Positions 15,333 to 24,876 of a stretch of DNA of 64,000 nucleotides are shown piece after piece. The DNA lies in NCBI GenBank assembly GCA_965246835.1, contig CBDFFQ010000001.1, positions 620,001 through 684,000 of the forward strand, given 5' to 3'. Source of the stretch: JANPPS01 sp965246835 (GTDB lineage Bacteria; Pseudomonadota; Alphaproteobacteria; Acetobacterales; Acetobacteraceae). Every line of letters begins with the position of its first letter. Positions within the stretch are counted from its first letter, which is position 1. The notes below the pieces were generated by a model that ran no database searches, was not told where the DNA came from, and was given only the letters and a program-made list of their open reading frames with translations. A program made the translations under genes and the position numbers.

Positions 15333-18143
15333 TCACGCGACGGCGGCGTCCACTGCCGTCGCGCGCGACGCCTCCGGCTCGATCGGGCGAAGCGCGCCCA
15401 GCAATGAGGCGCGAAGCGCCGCGAGCTTGCGCTCGTTATCCACCTTCAGGCCGAACACGTCCTTTACGTAGAACACGTCAACCGCTCGCACCCCATAGGT
15501 GGTGACGTGGGCGCTGGCGATCTGCAGCCCCTGCTCGCTGATCGCCGCCGTCACGTCGTGCAACAGGCCGGGGCGGTCGCGCCCGTTCACCTCCAGCACG
15601 GTATAGGTGTTGCTGGCCCGGTTATCGATCACGACCCGCGGCGGCACATGGATCGCGCGCATCCGCCCGCCCATCATCGATCGCGATGTCCGCCGGATCT
15701 CTTCAGCCAGCTGCAGCCGGCCGGAAAGCGCCTGGTCGATCAACACGTGCAACCGGGCCAGCCGATGCGGCGCATCGAACGCGCCGCCCGAGGCATCTTG
15801 AATCCAGAACGTGTCCAGCGCATTGCCGTTGGTGAGCGTGTGGATCCGCGCGTCGACGATCGATGCGCCGGCCACCGCGAGCGCCCCGGCGATCCGGCTG
15901 AACAGCCCGGCGTGATCGGCGGTATAGACCGTCACCTCCGTCACCGCCCGCGCCGGCAAGGGCTGCGTGTCGACGGTGAGCGGGGCGCCACGGGCCTCGG
16001 CGTCACCGATCAGCCGGGCATGCCGCGCATGGGTCTCGGTATCGAAGCTCAGCCAATAGCCGGGGTATCCGAGGCTCAAAAACAGGTCGAGGTCAGGCCC
16101 GGCCGGCACGAGCGCGCTCAAGGCCTCCTTGGCGCGCGCCACCCGCACGTCCCGCTCCGTGGTCGCAAGCCCGCCGGCCAGCACCTCCGCCACGCGGGCA
16201 TACAGCTCCCGCAGCAAGGTCGCCTTCCAGCCATTCCACACCTTGGCGCTCACCGCCCGCATGTCCGCGACCGTCAGCACCAGCAACAATTTGAGCCGCT
16301 CCGGCGATTGGATGGTGTCGGCCAGGTCCATGATCGTCTTGGGATCGTCGATATCCCGCTTGAACGCGGTCTGGCTCAGCAGCAGGTGATGCAGCACGAG
16401 CCAGCTGACGGTCTCGGTCTCCTCGGTCGACAGCCCGATCGTGGGGCCGACCTGGATCGCGACCTCGGCCCCGAGCTCGGAATGATCCCCGCCCCGGCCC
16501 TTCGCGATGTCATGCAGCAGGGTCGCGGAATAGAGCGCCCGGCGGGATTGCAGATCCTCCACCAGGCCCGACGCGATCGGCGCCACCTCCGCCAGCTCTC
16601 CCCGCTCCAACGCGTTCAGCACGCGCAAGGCCTCGATGGTATGTTCGTCCACGGTGAACACGTGGTAGGTATCGAACTGCATTTGACCCACGATACGCGC
16701 CCAATCCGGCATGTACCGGCCCAGGAACCCGCTCTCGTTCAGGATCGACATCCAGCGTGCGCCCTGCGCGCGGGAATGCTCGCCATCCTGACCGCAGAGC
16801 AGGTCCAGGAAGATGCTCGCCGCCTCCATATTGCCGCGCAGCGCGATGGCCCGGCGCTCATGCCGGATCAGCGCCCGCATCGCCAGCGGATGCAGTTCGA
16901 GCCCACGGTCCCGCGCCACCTGCAGGATGCGCAGCATGGCGATCGGGTTCTCCTCGAACCCATGCCCCCGCGCGCAGAGCAGCTTGCCATCCGCCAGCAC
17001 GAATCCCTGCCCGACCAAGGCCGCATCCGTCTCGGCTGCGATCGCGGGGGGACCGAGGGCGGCGCGCACGACGGCCGGCTCCAGCACGGCGGTGATGCGG
17101 GTGATCTCCCGCGCCGTCAGGAAATAGTGGCGCATGAACCGCTCCACCCCGTCCTGCCGGCCATGCCGGGTGTAGCCCATGCGGGCGCCGACGACGGGTT
17201 GCAGGTCGAACGTCAGCCGGTCTTCGGCGCGGCCGGCGACGTAATGCAGGTGGAAGCGCACGGTCCAGAGAAAATCCCAGGAACGGCGCGCGTGCTTGGC
17301 TTCCATCTCAGTCAGCACGCCGCCACCCGGGCTCTCGGAACCCACGAGTTCGCCCATCACCTGGGTGCCGAACACGTAGCGGGTCATCCAATAGAGTGTC
17401 TGCAGGTCCCGCAGGCCGCCGCGCGCCTCCTTGATGTTGGGCTCCACCAGGAACGGGCTCTCGCCATAGCGGCGGTGGCGCGCATCCCGCTCGGCCTGCT
17501 TGGCGGTGATGAAGCTGCCGGCACCGGTTTCGGCGCAGGACTCCAGGAATCGGGTGCGGAACGCCTCCGCCAGATCGGCATCGCCCGCCAGGCGCCGCTG
17601 GTCGATCAGCGCCGTCCGGATCGTGACATCCCCCGCAGCTGCCTCGATCGACTGCTCGATGGAGCGCGTCGCGTGCCCGACCTTGAGGCCGAGGTCCCAC
17701 AGAAAATACAGCATGAACTCCACCGCCTCGAGCGTGCGGGCGGAGGGGGTGGGCGTGGTCACGAACAACAGGTCGATATCGCTGAACGGCGCCAGCACGC
17801 CACGGCCGTAGCCGCCCGTCGCCAGCACGGCCATGCTCTCCCAGGGCGGCGCATCCGGCCCGTCCCGCCGGGTGCGCGCTACGTCATAGAGCGAGTGGAT
17901 CACCCCATCCGTCAGCCGCCCCAGCATGCGCCCGGCCTTCAGCCCGCTCATGCCGCCGGCCTCGAACCGCTCCTGCACGTGGTGCTGGATGCGCGCCAGG
18001 TGGCGGCGGAAGATGCCGAGCGTCATGTCCCGCGGCAGCGCGCGGCCATCGTCATTGCCAGCGGGGGCGGCTTTGGCGAGGGCGTCCAGGAGGATCGCGG
18101 TCGCGTCCTCGGCCCGTTCGGGCAGTGGCAAGGGGCTTAGCAT
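15333..18143 (-). CDS. glnD: [protein-PII] uridylyltransferase / uridylyl-removing enzyme
   Basis: The 936-residue nitrogen sensor adds UMP to PII proteins under nitrogen limitation and removes it when glutamine is high. Domains in order: a nucleotidyltransferase with GGYGRGVLAPFSDIDLLF at about residue 110, a central region, an HD phosphohydrolase with HDIAKGRGGDHSELG at about 540, and two C-terminal ACT domains (about 725-800 and 840-920) that sense glutamine. Length is normal. Its ATG lies inside the last codons of mutS (7-base overlap), so the two genes are coupled. Confidence 0.96.
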   Translation of the reverse strand: MLSPLPLPERAEDATAILLDALAKAAPAGNDDGRALPRDMTLGIFRRHLARIQHHVQERFEAGGMSGLKAGRMLGRLTDGVIHSLYDVARTRRDGPDAPPWESMAVLATGGYGRGVLAPFSDIDLLFVTTPTPSARTLEAVEFMLYFLWDLGLKVGHATRSIEQSIEAAAGDVTIRTALIDQRRLAGDADLAEAFRTRFLESCAETGAGSFITAKQAERDARHRRYGESPFLVEPNIKEARGGLRDLQTLYWMTRYVFGTQVMGELVGSESPGGGVLTEMEAKHARRSWDFLWTVRFHLHYVAGRAEDRLTFDLQPVVGARMGYTRHGRQDGVERFMRHYFLTAREITRITAVLEPAVVRAALGPPAIAAETDAALVGQGFVLADGKLLCARGHGFEENPIAMLRILQVARDRGLELHPLAMRALIRHERRAIALRGNMEAASIFLDLLCGQDGEHSRAQGARWMSILNESGFLGRYMPDWARIVGQMQFDTYHVFTVDEHTIEALRVLNALERGELAEVAPIASGLVEDLQSRRALYSATLLHDIAKGRGGDHSELGAEVAIQVGPTIGLSTEETETVSWLVLHHLLLSQTAFKRDIDDPKTIMDLADTIQSPERLKLLLVLTVADMRAVSAKVWNGWKATLLRELYARVAEVLAGGLATTERDVRVARAKEALSALVPAGPDLDLFLSLGYPGYWLSFDTETHARHARLIGDAEARGAPLTVDTQPLPARAVTEVTVYTADHAGLFSRIAGALAVAGASIVDARIHTLTNGNALDTFWIQDASGGAFDAPHRLARLHVLIDQALSGRLQLAEEIRRTSRSMMGGRMRAIHVPPRVVIDNRASNTYTVLEVNGRDRPGLLHDVTAAISEQGLQIASAHVTTYGVRAVDVFYVKDVFGLKVDNERKLAALRASLLGALRPIEPEASRATAVDAAVA

Positions 18144-20758
18144 GACGATGATGCTACATGTGCAGCCCCGTCCGGAACAGCCGCGAGTGCCTTCAGCCGA
18201 TAAAGGGTTTCCAGCGCCTCCCGCGGGCTCATCGCGTCGGGGTTCGTGGCATCGAGCGCGGTGCGCAGGGGATCGCCCGCTTCGTCCGGTACGGCCGCGA
18301 GCCCCGCGAATAGCGGCAGGTCCGTGGGCCGCCCGTGCCCGCCCCGCTCCAGCGCCGCCAGCAAGGCCGCCGCTCGCCGCACCGTGGGCGCCGGCACACC
18401 CGCGAGCTGCGCCACATGCACGCCCCAGCTCCGCCCGGCCGCCCCCTCCGCCACCTCATGCAAGAACACGACCCCGCCCCGGAATTCCTTCACCCGCATG
18501 GTGTGGGGCCGCAGCCGTGGCATTTGTGCGGCCAGGTTCGCCAATTCATGGAAATGCGTCGCGAATACCGTGCGGCAGCGCACCTGGCCATGCAGCGCCT
18601 CCAGCACCGCCCAGGCGATCGCCAGGCCATCGAGCGTGCTGGTGCCGCGCCCGATCTCGTCCACGATCACGAGGCTCCGGGGCCCGGCCTGGTGCAGGAT
18701 CGCCGCGGTCTCGGTCATCTCCACCATGAAGGTGCTGCGGCCGCGCGCCAGGTCGTCCGCGGCGCCGACCCGGCTGAACAGGCGATCCACCACGCCGACC
18801 GTAGCGCTTTCGGCCGGCACCGGCAGCCCGGCCTGCGCCAGGATCGCGATCAACGCGGTCTGGCGCAGGAACGTGCTCTTGCCCGCCATGTTCGGGCCCG
18901 TGAGCAACAACACGCGCTGCTGCGGCGACAGGTCGCAATCATTGGCCACGAAGGCGGTGTTCGCCTTGGCCTGACGCAGCGCCCCCTCCACCACGGGATG
19001 CCGGCCCGCCTTGATGCAGAACTGTTCGTCGCCGGTCACGTGGGGCCGGCACCAACGCCCGCCCTCGGCCAAGCCGGCGCAGGATTGCAGCACGTCGAGC
19101 CGGGCGAGCGTCGCGGCGCAGGCGGTCAGCGCCTCGCCCTCCGCCAGCACGGCCGCGACAAGGGCGTGGAACACATGCGCCTCCCGCGCCGCCGCCCGCT
19201 CCGCGGCCTCGCCGATGCGGCGGTCCAGCTCCGCCAGCTCCGGATTGCCGAAGCGGGCGCCGTTGGCCATGGCCTGCCGCAGAACCAGGTCCTTGTGCGC
19301 GCGCAGGGTCTCGACCGCGGTGGCCGGCGCCTCGATCACATAGCCGAGCTGGGCGTGGTGCCGGATCTTGAGGGATGCCACGCCATAGCGCTGCGCATAA
19401 TCGAGCTGGAGCCCGGCCACCACGCGGCGGCTGTCATCGCGCAGCTGGCGCTCGGCTTCGAGCTCGCCGTCGAAACCGGGCGCCACGATCCCGCCATCGT
19501 CCAGCCGGGCCGGCAACGGGTCCGCCAGCGCGCGGGCGAGCAGCTCGGCCAGATGGGGCACCGGGGTGAGAACCGTGCTGTGCAGCGGCCCCTCCGCCAG
19601 CGCCGCCCCGGCCTCTGCGGCCGCACGCAACGCCTGCAGCACGGCGCCGAGGTCCCGCGGCGCCGCCCGCCCGACCGAGAGCCGGCCCAGAGCGCGCGTG
19701 AGGTCCGGAACCCCGCGCAACGCCGCGCGCAGGCCGGCCAGCGCCGGGGGCGCCGTGAGAAGCCAACCCCAGCCATCCTGCCGCATGGCCACGGCGTCCA
19801 CGTCCAGCAACGGCCCATCCAGCCACGCCACCAGCATGCGCGCGCCGGCCGCGGTGAGGGTCCGCCGCACCGCGGCCAGCAGCGTATGGTCCGTGCTGCC
19901 ATCCCGGTTGCGGGTCAGCTCCAGGCTGGTGCGGGTGGCGCCATCCAGCAGCATCTGGCCCGTGAGCCCGGCCGGTGACGGGCGGGACAGGCGGGGCATG
20001 GCGCCGGCCTGGGTCATGCGCACGTAGTCCAGCGCCATGGCTGAAGCCACCGCCTCCGCATCGCTGAACTGGCCGAACGCGTCGAGCTCGGCGGCGCCGA
20101 ATGCCTGCGCCACTTGCCGCCGTGCGGCGATCGGGGCGCCGGGCGCCGTCTCGGGCCCGCGGCGGGCTTCGTGATCGCCGAGCGGCACCCCGGATGGCGC
20201 CAGGATCTCCGCGGCATCCAGCCGCGCCAGCAGGCCCGGCAGGTCCGCCGGCTCCGACGCCGCCGTTTCGAACAGCCCGGTCGACACATCGAGCCACGCG
20301 GCGCCCAGCGCCCGCCCGACCTGCGCCAATGCCAGCAGCAGATTGGGCCGGTGCGCCTCCAGCAGGCTGTCTTCCGTGAGCGTGCCCGGTGTTACCAGAC
20401 GTACGACTTCGCGCTTCAGCGGTGCCTTGCCGGTGCGGCCCTTGGCTGGCTCCATCTGCTCGGCGACCGCCACGCGAAATCCCCGCCGGATCAGGCGCGA
20501 TAGATACGCCTCGGCGGCATGGACCGGCACACCGCACATGGGGATCGGCGCGCCCGCATGCTCGCCCCGCCGGGTCAGCGCGATGTCGAGCGCCCCGGCG
20601 GCAGCCTCGGCATCGGCGAAGAACAACTCGTAGAAATCGCCCATGCGCAGGAACAGCAGCGCATCTGGATGCTCGGCCTTGAGCCGGAACCATTGCGCCA
20701 TGGTGGGCGAAGCGCCGTCAGGGGAGAGCAAAGAGGCCATCGGGAGAGCATAGGCCAT
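18137..20758 (-). CDS. mutS: DNA mismatch repair protein MutS
   Basis: The protein of about 873 residues recognises mispaired bases. The N-terminal mismatch-binding motif is present (MGDFYELFFADAEAA). The ATPase domain has the Walker A GPNMAGKSTFLRQTA and the DEIGRGTSTLDGLAIAWA segment with Walker B acids. The start is uncertain: ATG 20758 or ATG 20740, both without a strong ribosome-binding site. A longer frame to 20881 would overlap the divergent transporter gene and is rejected. No mutL is present in the window. Confidence 0.95.
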   Translation of the reverse strand: MAYALPMASLLSPDGASPTMAQWFRLKAEHPDALLFLRMGDFYELFFADAEAAAGALDIALTRRGEHAGAPIPMCGVPVHAAEAYLSRLIRRGFRVAVAEQMEPAKGRTGKAPLKREVVRLVTPGTLTEDSLLEAHRPNLLLALAQVGRALGAAWLDVSTGLFETAASEPADLPGLLARLDAAEILAPSGVPLGDHEARRGPETAPGAPIAARRQVAQAFGAAELDAFGQFSDAEAVASAMALDYVRMTQAGAMPRLSRPSPAGLTGQMLLDGATRTSLELTRNRDGSTDHTLLAAVRRTLTAAGARMLVAWLDGPLLDVDAVAMRQDGWGWLLTAPPALAGLRAALRGVPDLTRALGRLSVGRAAPRDLGAVLQALRAAAEAGAALAEGPLHSTVLTPVPHLAELLARALADPLPARLDDGGIVAPGFDGELEAERQLRDDSRRVVAGLQLDYAQRYGVASLKIRHHAQLGYVIEAPATAVETLRAHKDLVLRQAMANGARFGNPELAELDRRIGEAAERAAAREAHVFHALVAAVLAEGEALTACAATLARLDVLQSCAGLAEGGRWCRPHVTGDEQFCIKAGRHPVVEGALRQAKANTAFVANDCDLSPQQRVLLLTGPNMAGKSTFLRQTALIAILAQAGLPVPAESATVGVVDRLFSRVGAADDLARGRSTFMVEMTETAAILHQAGPRSLVIVDEIGRGTSTLDGLAIAWAVLEALHGQVRCRTVFATHFHELANLAAQMPRLRPHTMRVKEFRGGVVFLHEVAEGAAGRSWGVHVAQLAGVPAPTVRRAAALLAALERGGHGRPTDLPLFAGLAAVPDEAGDPLRTALDATNPDAMSPREALETLYRLKALAAVPDGAAHVASSSC

Positions 20759-20861
20759 GCTGCATGTGCGAGGCGACGGGATAAAACTCCGTCGCGAGGC
20801 AACGGGTTTGCGCGGCCACACCACTTCCCTTAGGCAGAGATGGCTTGCAGGAGGCAGATAG

Positions 20862-22163
20862 GTGGACGCGATCAATCCCAACCAGCCCGGCCCCGACGTG
20901 ACGGCCGGTCAGCGCATGAAGAGCATCTTTGCCGGGTCGATCGGCAATCTGATCGAGTGGTATGACTTCTATGTCTACAACTCGTTTGCGATCTACTTCG
21001 CCAAGTCGTTTTCTGCCAGCAACGACCCGACGGTGCAGTTCATCACCGCGTTCGGCATCTATGCCGTGGGGTTCTTCATCCGCCCGATCGGGGGATTGTT
21101 CCTGGGATACTACGCCGACCGCGCCGGGCGCCGCGCGGCGCTGACGCTGTCGGTGATGCTGATGTGCGCGGGCTCCGGCATGATCGCCGTGCTGCCGACC
21201 TATGCGAGCGCGGGGATCATGGCGCCGGTTCTGCTGCTGGTCGCGCGCCTGTTGCAGGGGCTGTCGCTGGGCGGCGAGTATGCCTCGTCGGCCACCTACC
21301 TGAGCGAGGTCGCGGGATCCAAGAACCGGGGCTTCTGGAGCTCGTTCCAGTATGTGACGCTGATCGGCGGCCAGGTATGTGCGGCGCTGGTGCTGCTGAT
21401 TATGCAGCAGGTGTACACGACCGGGGAACTCGAGGCGTGGGCGTGGCGCATCCCGTTCGGCATCGGGGCATTCGGCGCGCTGTATGGCCTGTATCTGCGC
21501 CGCAACCTGGCCGAGACCGAGGAATGGAAGCGGGCGCAGAAGGAGCCCCGGGTCAACCTGTTCGCCGAGCTGTTGAAGCACCCTAAGGAGGTGTTGCTGG
21601 TATTCGGCCTGACGATGGGCGGCACCACGGCGTTTTATACCTTCAGCGCCTACATGACGACGTTCCTCGCCAACACGCTGAAGTTCCCGAAGGGCTGGGT
21701 GGCGGAGATCTCGTTCATCACGCTGTTGATCTATGCCGCGATGCAACCGGTGTTCGGCGCCATCAGCGACCGGGTGGGCCGGCGGCCGGTGCTGATGTGG
21801 TTCGGCATCATGGGGACGCTGTGCACCGTGCCGATCCTGACCGCGCTGGGCGGCACCAAGGATTACACGACGGCGCTGCTGCTGATCCTGGCGGCGCTCA
21901 TGATCGTGTCGGGCTACACGTCCATCAACGCCGTGGTGAAGGCGGAGCTGTTCCCGGCGGGGGTGCGGGCGCTGGGGGTCGGCTTCCCATATGCGATCGC
22001 AGCCTCGTTGTTCGGCGGCACGGCGCCGCTGATCGCGCTCAAGTTCAAGGAGGGCGGGAATGAGAGCTGGTTCTATTGGTATGTGACGGCGCTGATCTTC
22101 GTGTCGCTGATCGTGTATGCGACGATGCGGGACACGAAAAAGACGTCTCGGATGGTGGATTAG
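20862..22163 (+). CDS. MFS transporter, metabolite:H+ symporter family (KgtP-like)
   Basis: This 433-residue inner-membrane protein has about 12 hydrophobic helices. It carries the family-specific start NLIEWYDFYVYNSFAIYFAK, the loop GYYADRAGRRAALTLSV between helices 2 and 3, and the RLLQGLSLGGEY motif in helix 4. Relatives import dicarboxylates such as 2-oxoglutarate, or osmolytes, with protons. The substrate here is not determined. The GTG start is supported by AGGAGG a few bases upstream. It is divergent from mutS, with about 100 bases between them. Confidence 0.9.
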   Translation: MDAINPNQPGPDVTAGQRMKSIFAGSIGNLIEWYDFYVYNSFAIYFAKSFSASNDPTVQFITAFGIYAVGFFIRPIGGLFLGYYADRAGRRAALTLSVMLMCAGSGMIAVLPTYASAGIMAPVLLLVARLLQGLSLGGEYASSATYLSEVAGSKNRGFWSSFQYVTLIGGQVCAALVLLIMQQVYTTGELEAWAWRIPFGIGAFGALYGLYLRRNLAETEEWKRAQKEPRVNLFAELLKHPKEVLLVFGLTMGGTTAFYTFSAYMTTFLANTLKFPKGWVAEISFITLLIYAAMQPVFGAISDRVGRRPVLMWFGIMGTLCTVPILTALGGTKDYTTALLLILAALMIVSGYTSINAVVKAELFPAGVRALGVGFPYAIAASLFGGTAPLIALKFKEGGNESWFYWYVTALIFVSLIVYATMRDTKKTSRMVD

Positions 22164-22171
22164 CCCTGAAG

Positions 22172-22281
22172 CCCTCTCCCGCTGGCGGGAGAGGGTTGGG
22201 TGAGGGCGGGGCCACCGGAGCGTCGTCGTTTCTGGTCACCCCACCCTCACCCCGGCCCTCTCCCGCCAGCGGGAGAGGGGG
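22172..22281. repeat. paired REP-like palindromic element, copy 1
   Basis: Two copies of a 24-base palindrome (CCCTCTCCCGCTGGCGGGAG plus AGGG and its complement-ordered partner) are placed in inverted orientation. They are linked by TTGGGTGAGGG on one side and CCCTCACCCCG on the other, so the whole 110 bases can fold into a long hairpin with two side hairpins. It fills the spacer between the converging transporter and bactofilin genes. Two further copies are at 38096-38195 and 41845-41951. Confidence 0.85.
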
Positions 22282-22287
22282 AAGTGG

Positions 22288-23016
22288 CTAGGCTGCGTCG
22301 CTGGTCGGAGCCGGCTTCGGCGCCGGGGTGGAGGCCGGGCTGTTCTCGGTCAGCATCTCGATCCGGCCGGTGATCTGGCCGCCATCCTCGACCTGGAGCC
22401 GGCGGCAGCGGGCGCTGCCCAGCACCTTGCCGGTGGCGCGGACGATCAGGCTGCCGCGGGCGGTCAGCGTGCCGTCGATCACGCCGGCGATCTCCGCGTC
22501 CTCGACCTCGACCTCACCGCGGAACACGCCGCCCAGCGCGATGCTGAGTTCGGTCGCGTGGATCATCGTGGCTTCGACGGTGCCTTCCACCACCAGGCGC
22601 TCGGCCTCGGTGACGGTGCCCTGCACAGAGATGCCGCGGCCCACCACCAGGGTGCGGCGCTCGGCCGGGGCGCTCGGGCGCTGCGGCATGCCGGGCTGCT
22701 GGCCCGGTTGGCCGGGCATGCCCGGGCGGGGCGGGGCGCTGCCGGGCTGCGGCGGCGTCGGAACCTGGCCCGTCATGGGCGAGTTGGGCGGGGTCGGGGT
22801 GCTGGGGAACGGGGTGCGGCCCATGGCGGCCTCCTTTGGCAAAGCGGGACGATAGGGTGGGACGCCGACGCCGGAGTCGGGCTTGGCTTGATCGGCAGAG
22901 GCGGAGCGGGCGATCCCGTCCAGCAGCGGGGCGGATGGCGGCGCTCCGGTTGCGGGGGCGGGCGTCGCCGGTTCGGCCCGTGTCTCTTCTGGCTTGCGGC
23001 GCTTGAACAACGGCAC
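22288..23016 (-). CDS. bactofilin-like polymer-forming cytoskeletal protein
   Basis: The 242-residue protein has a long disordered Pro/Gly/Ala-rich N terminus (about residues 1-118). It is followed by a bactofilin domain at about 120-225 made of short beta repeats (VVGRGISVQGTVTEAERLVV, GVFRGEVEVEDAEIAGVIDG). Bactofilins polymerise into filaments at the membrane without nucleotide and help shape or position cell-envelope machinery. The N-terminal tail is longer than usual. It follows the EI24-type membrane gene on the same strand. Confidence 0.88.
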   Translation of the reverse strand: MPLFKRRKPEETRAEPATPAPATGAPPSAPLLDGIARSASADQAKPDSGVGVPPYRPALPKEAAMGRTPFPSTPTPPNSPMTGQVPTPPQPGSAPPRPGMPGQPGQQPGMPQRPSAPAERRTLVVGRGISVQGTVTEAERLVVEGTVEATMIHATELSIALGGVFRGEVEVEDAEIAGVIDGTLTARGSLIVRATGKVLGSARCRRLQVEDGGQITGRIEMLTENSPASTPAPKPAPTSDAA

Positions 23017-23066
23017 CTCCCTTCGAGGTCATGCGAGGGGCCGCCCTACCACGCCCCCGCCTCGTC

Positions 23067-23747
23067 TCACAACCCGGGACGTCGATCTGTTTTCGTATCG
23101 TTCAGCACATGCACCATGGCCGCGGTGCCCAGCACCGGCACCAGGAGGTTGGCCAGCGGCACCAGGCCGAGCGCCGCGAGCGCCACGCCCGGCACCAGCA
23201 CCGCAATCCGCTGAGCGCCATAGGCCCGCAACGCCTGCTCCCGCGGCATGCGCCGCATCGCCACCGCCACGAACAATCCGCGCCCGATGGCCCAGCCCGT
23301 GATCAAGATGCCCATGAGCAGCCCCACGCCGGGCACCGCCAGGGTCAGCACGAGGGTGAGGAGCTGCAACGGGATCAGCTGCAATCCCAGCACCACCCCG
23401 TCCCAGGTCTGGACGCTCAGCGGCGCCCCGTCGGGCCGGCCGAGGCCCGGGTAGAAGGCCCGCTCCACCGCGGCCGCTACGCGATCGACATAGAGTGTCG
23501 CGATCAGCATGGCCGCCGGTACGAACAGCCACAACGCCAGCAGCGCCGCACCGATGCCACCCAGCAGCCCGGCGATCCAGCTCAGCCACGCCCACAGCCC
23601 CGGCCCCGCCACCACCTCCCGGATGCCCAGCACGGCGCCCACGAACAACGCCAGGAACACCGCCGCCGACAGCAGCAGGCTGCGCAACACCACGCCTTGG
23701 AACACCGGATCGGATAGCTGGGCGAAGGCGCGGGTGAGCGGGAGCAT
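23067..23747 (-). CDS. EI24 domain-containing membrane protein (CysZ-like)
   Basis: The 226-residue protein has five to six hydrophobic helices. It shows the EI24/CysZ-family pattern with FYPGLGRPDGA in the middle, then helices LQLIPLQLLTLVLTLAVPGV and GILITGWAIGRGLFVAVAMRR with the RGLFxxVAMRRM signature. Such proteins are linked to sulfate uptake in some bacteria and are uncharacterised in most alphaproteobacteria. It lies just upstream of bactofilin and divergent from the kinase gene. Confidence 0.8.
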   Translation of the reverse strand: MLPLTRAFAQLSDPVFQGVVLRSLLLSAAVFLALFVGAVLGIREVVAGPGLWAWLSWIAGLLGGIGAALLALWLFVPAAMLIATLYVDRVAAAVERAFYPGLGRPDGAPLSVQTWDGVVLGLQLIPLQLLTLVLTLAVPGVGLLMGILITGWAIGRGLFVAVAMRRMPREQALRAYGAQRIAVLVPGVALAALGLVPLANLLVPVLGTAAMVHVLNDTKTDRRPGL

Positions 23748-23827
23748 GGGGGCCTCATTTGCCGGGGTGCGTGGGGGATGATACGGCGCCAGCCATCCGT
23801 CAACGCACGACCCGCTCAGGAAACCCC

Positions 23828-24817
23828 ATGACCCCTGCCCGCTTCGACATCCTCGGCATCGGCAACGCCATCCTGGACGTGGTGGCGCCCACCCCGGAAG
23901 ACTTCCTGACCCGGCACGCCATGCACAAGGGCGGCATGGCCCTGATCACGGCCGAGCAGGCGGAGGCGCTGTATGCCGCGATGCCGCCGGGCCAGGAGAG
24001 CAGCGGCGGCTCGGTCGCGAACACTTGCGCGGTGGCGGCGGGGCTGGGGGCGCGAGTGGCGTATCTGGGCAAGGTGGCGGATGACCAGCTGGGCCAGGTG
24101 TTCCGGCACGACATCACGGCGGCCGGCGTGCACTACCCGACCGCGCCGCTGCGGGACGGGGCGCCCACCGCGCGCTGCCTGATCGCGGTGACCCCCGATG
24201 GCCAGCGGACGATGAACACCTATCTCGGCGCCTGCGTGACGTTCGGGGGTGCCGACCTCGATGAGGCGCTGGTGAGCGACAGCGCCGTCACCTACCTCGA
24301 GGGCTATCTGTTCGACCCGCCTTTGGCGCAGGCGGCGTTCCTCCGCGCGGCCGAGGTGGCGCATGCGGCGGGGCGGCTCGTGGCGCTGTCCTTGTCGGAC
24401 GCGTTCTGCGTGGACCGGCACCGGGCCATGTTCCACGATTTCGTGCGCAGCCACGTGGACATCCTGTTCGCCAACGAGACCGAGATCTGCAGCCTATATA
24501 AAGAAGAAGACTTCGACCGCGCCGCCATCCGCGCCGCATCCGAGGTGAAGCTCGCGGTGTTGACCCGGGGTGCGCAGGGCAGCCTGGTGTTCCAGGGAGC
24601 CGAGCGCGTCGTGGTGCCGGCGGCGCATGCCGAGGTGGTGGATACGACGGGCGCCGGGGATGCCTATGCCGCCGGGTTCCTGGCCGGGCGCGCGGCGGGC
24701 CGGAGCCTCGCGGGGTGCGGTTCGCTGGGCAGCCTGGCCGCGGCGGCGGCCATCGGGCATTATGGCGCCCGCCCGCCCGTGGACCTCGCGGCCTTGGCGG
24801 CGCGGGCCGCTCGCTGA
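23828..24817 (+). CDS. PfkB family carbohydrate kinase, adenosine kinase-like
   Basis: The 329-residue ribokinase-fold enzyme has the N-terminal substrate signature GGSVANTCAVAAGLG at about 60-74. The C-terminal PfkB signature DTTGAGDAYAAGFLAG has the catalytic Asp near residue 280. It transfers phosphate from ATP to a sugar or nucleoside. Alphaproteobacterial relatives are usually called adenosine kinase. ATG 23828 is chosen because AGGAAA precedes it and the protein then starts with the normal FDILGIGNAILDVV strand. Confidence 0.9.
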   Translation: MTPARFDILGIGNAILDVVAPTPEDFLTRHAMHKGGMALITAEQAEALYAAMPPGQESSGGSVANTCAVAAGLGARVAYLGKVADDQLGQVFRHDITAAGVHYPTAPLRDGAPTARCLIAVTPDGQRTMNTYLGACVTFGGADLDEALVSDSAVTYLEGYLFDPPLAQAAFLRAAEVAHAAGRLVALSLSDAFCVDRHRAMFHDFVRSHVDILFANETEICSLYKEEDFDRAAIRAASEVKLAVLTRGAQGSLVFQGAERVVVPAAHAEVVDTTGAGDAYAAGFLAGRAAGRSLAGCGSLGSLAAAAAIGHYGARPPVDLAALAARAAR

Positions 24818-24876
24818 AGCAACTTCGCGGATCGTTGCCCGTTTCGGGTGCTGTCCCAACTGAACAGGAGAATGTC

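Noticed and set aside
20759..20881. Extended MutS start at 20881
   Set aside because: The added residues are not MutS-like and would overlap the start of the divergent transporter gene.
22172..22281. CRISPR-like array from repeated palindromes
   Set aside because: Only two inverted copies with no regular spacers and no cas genes; the structure is REP-like.
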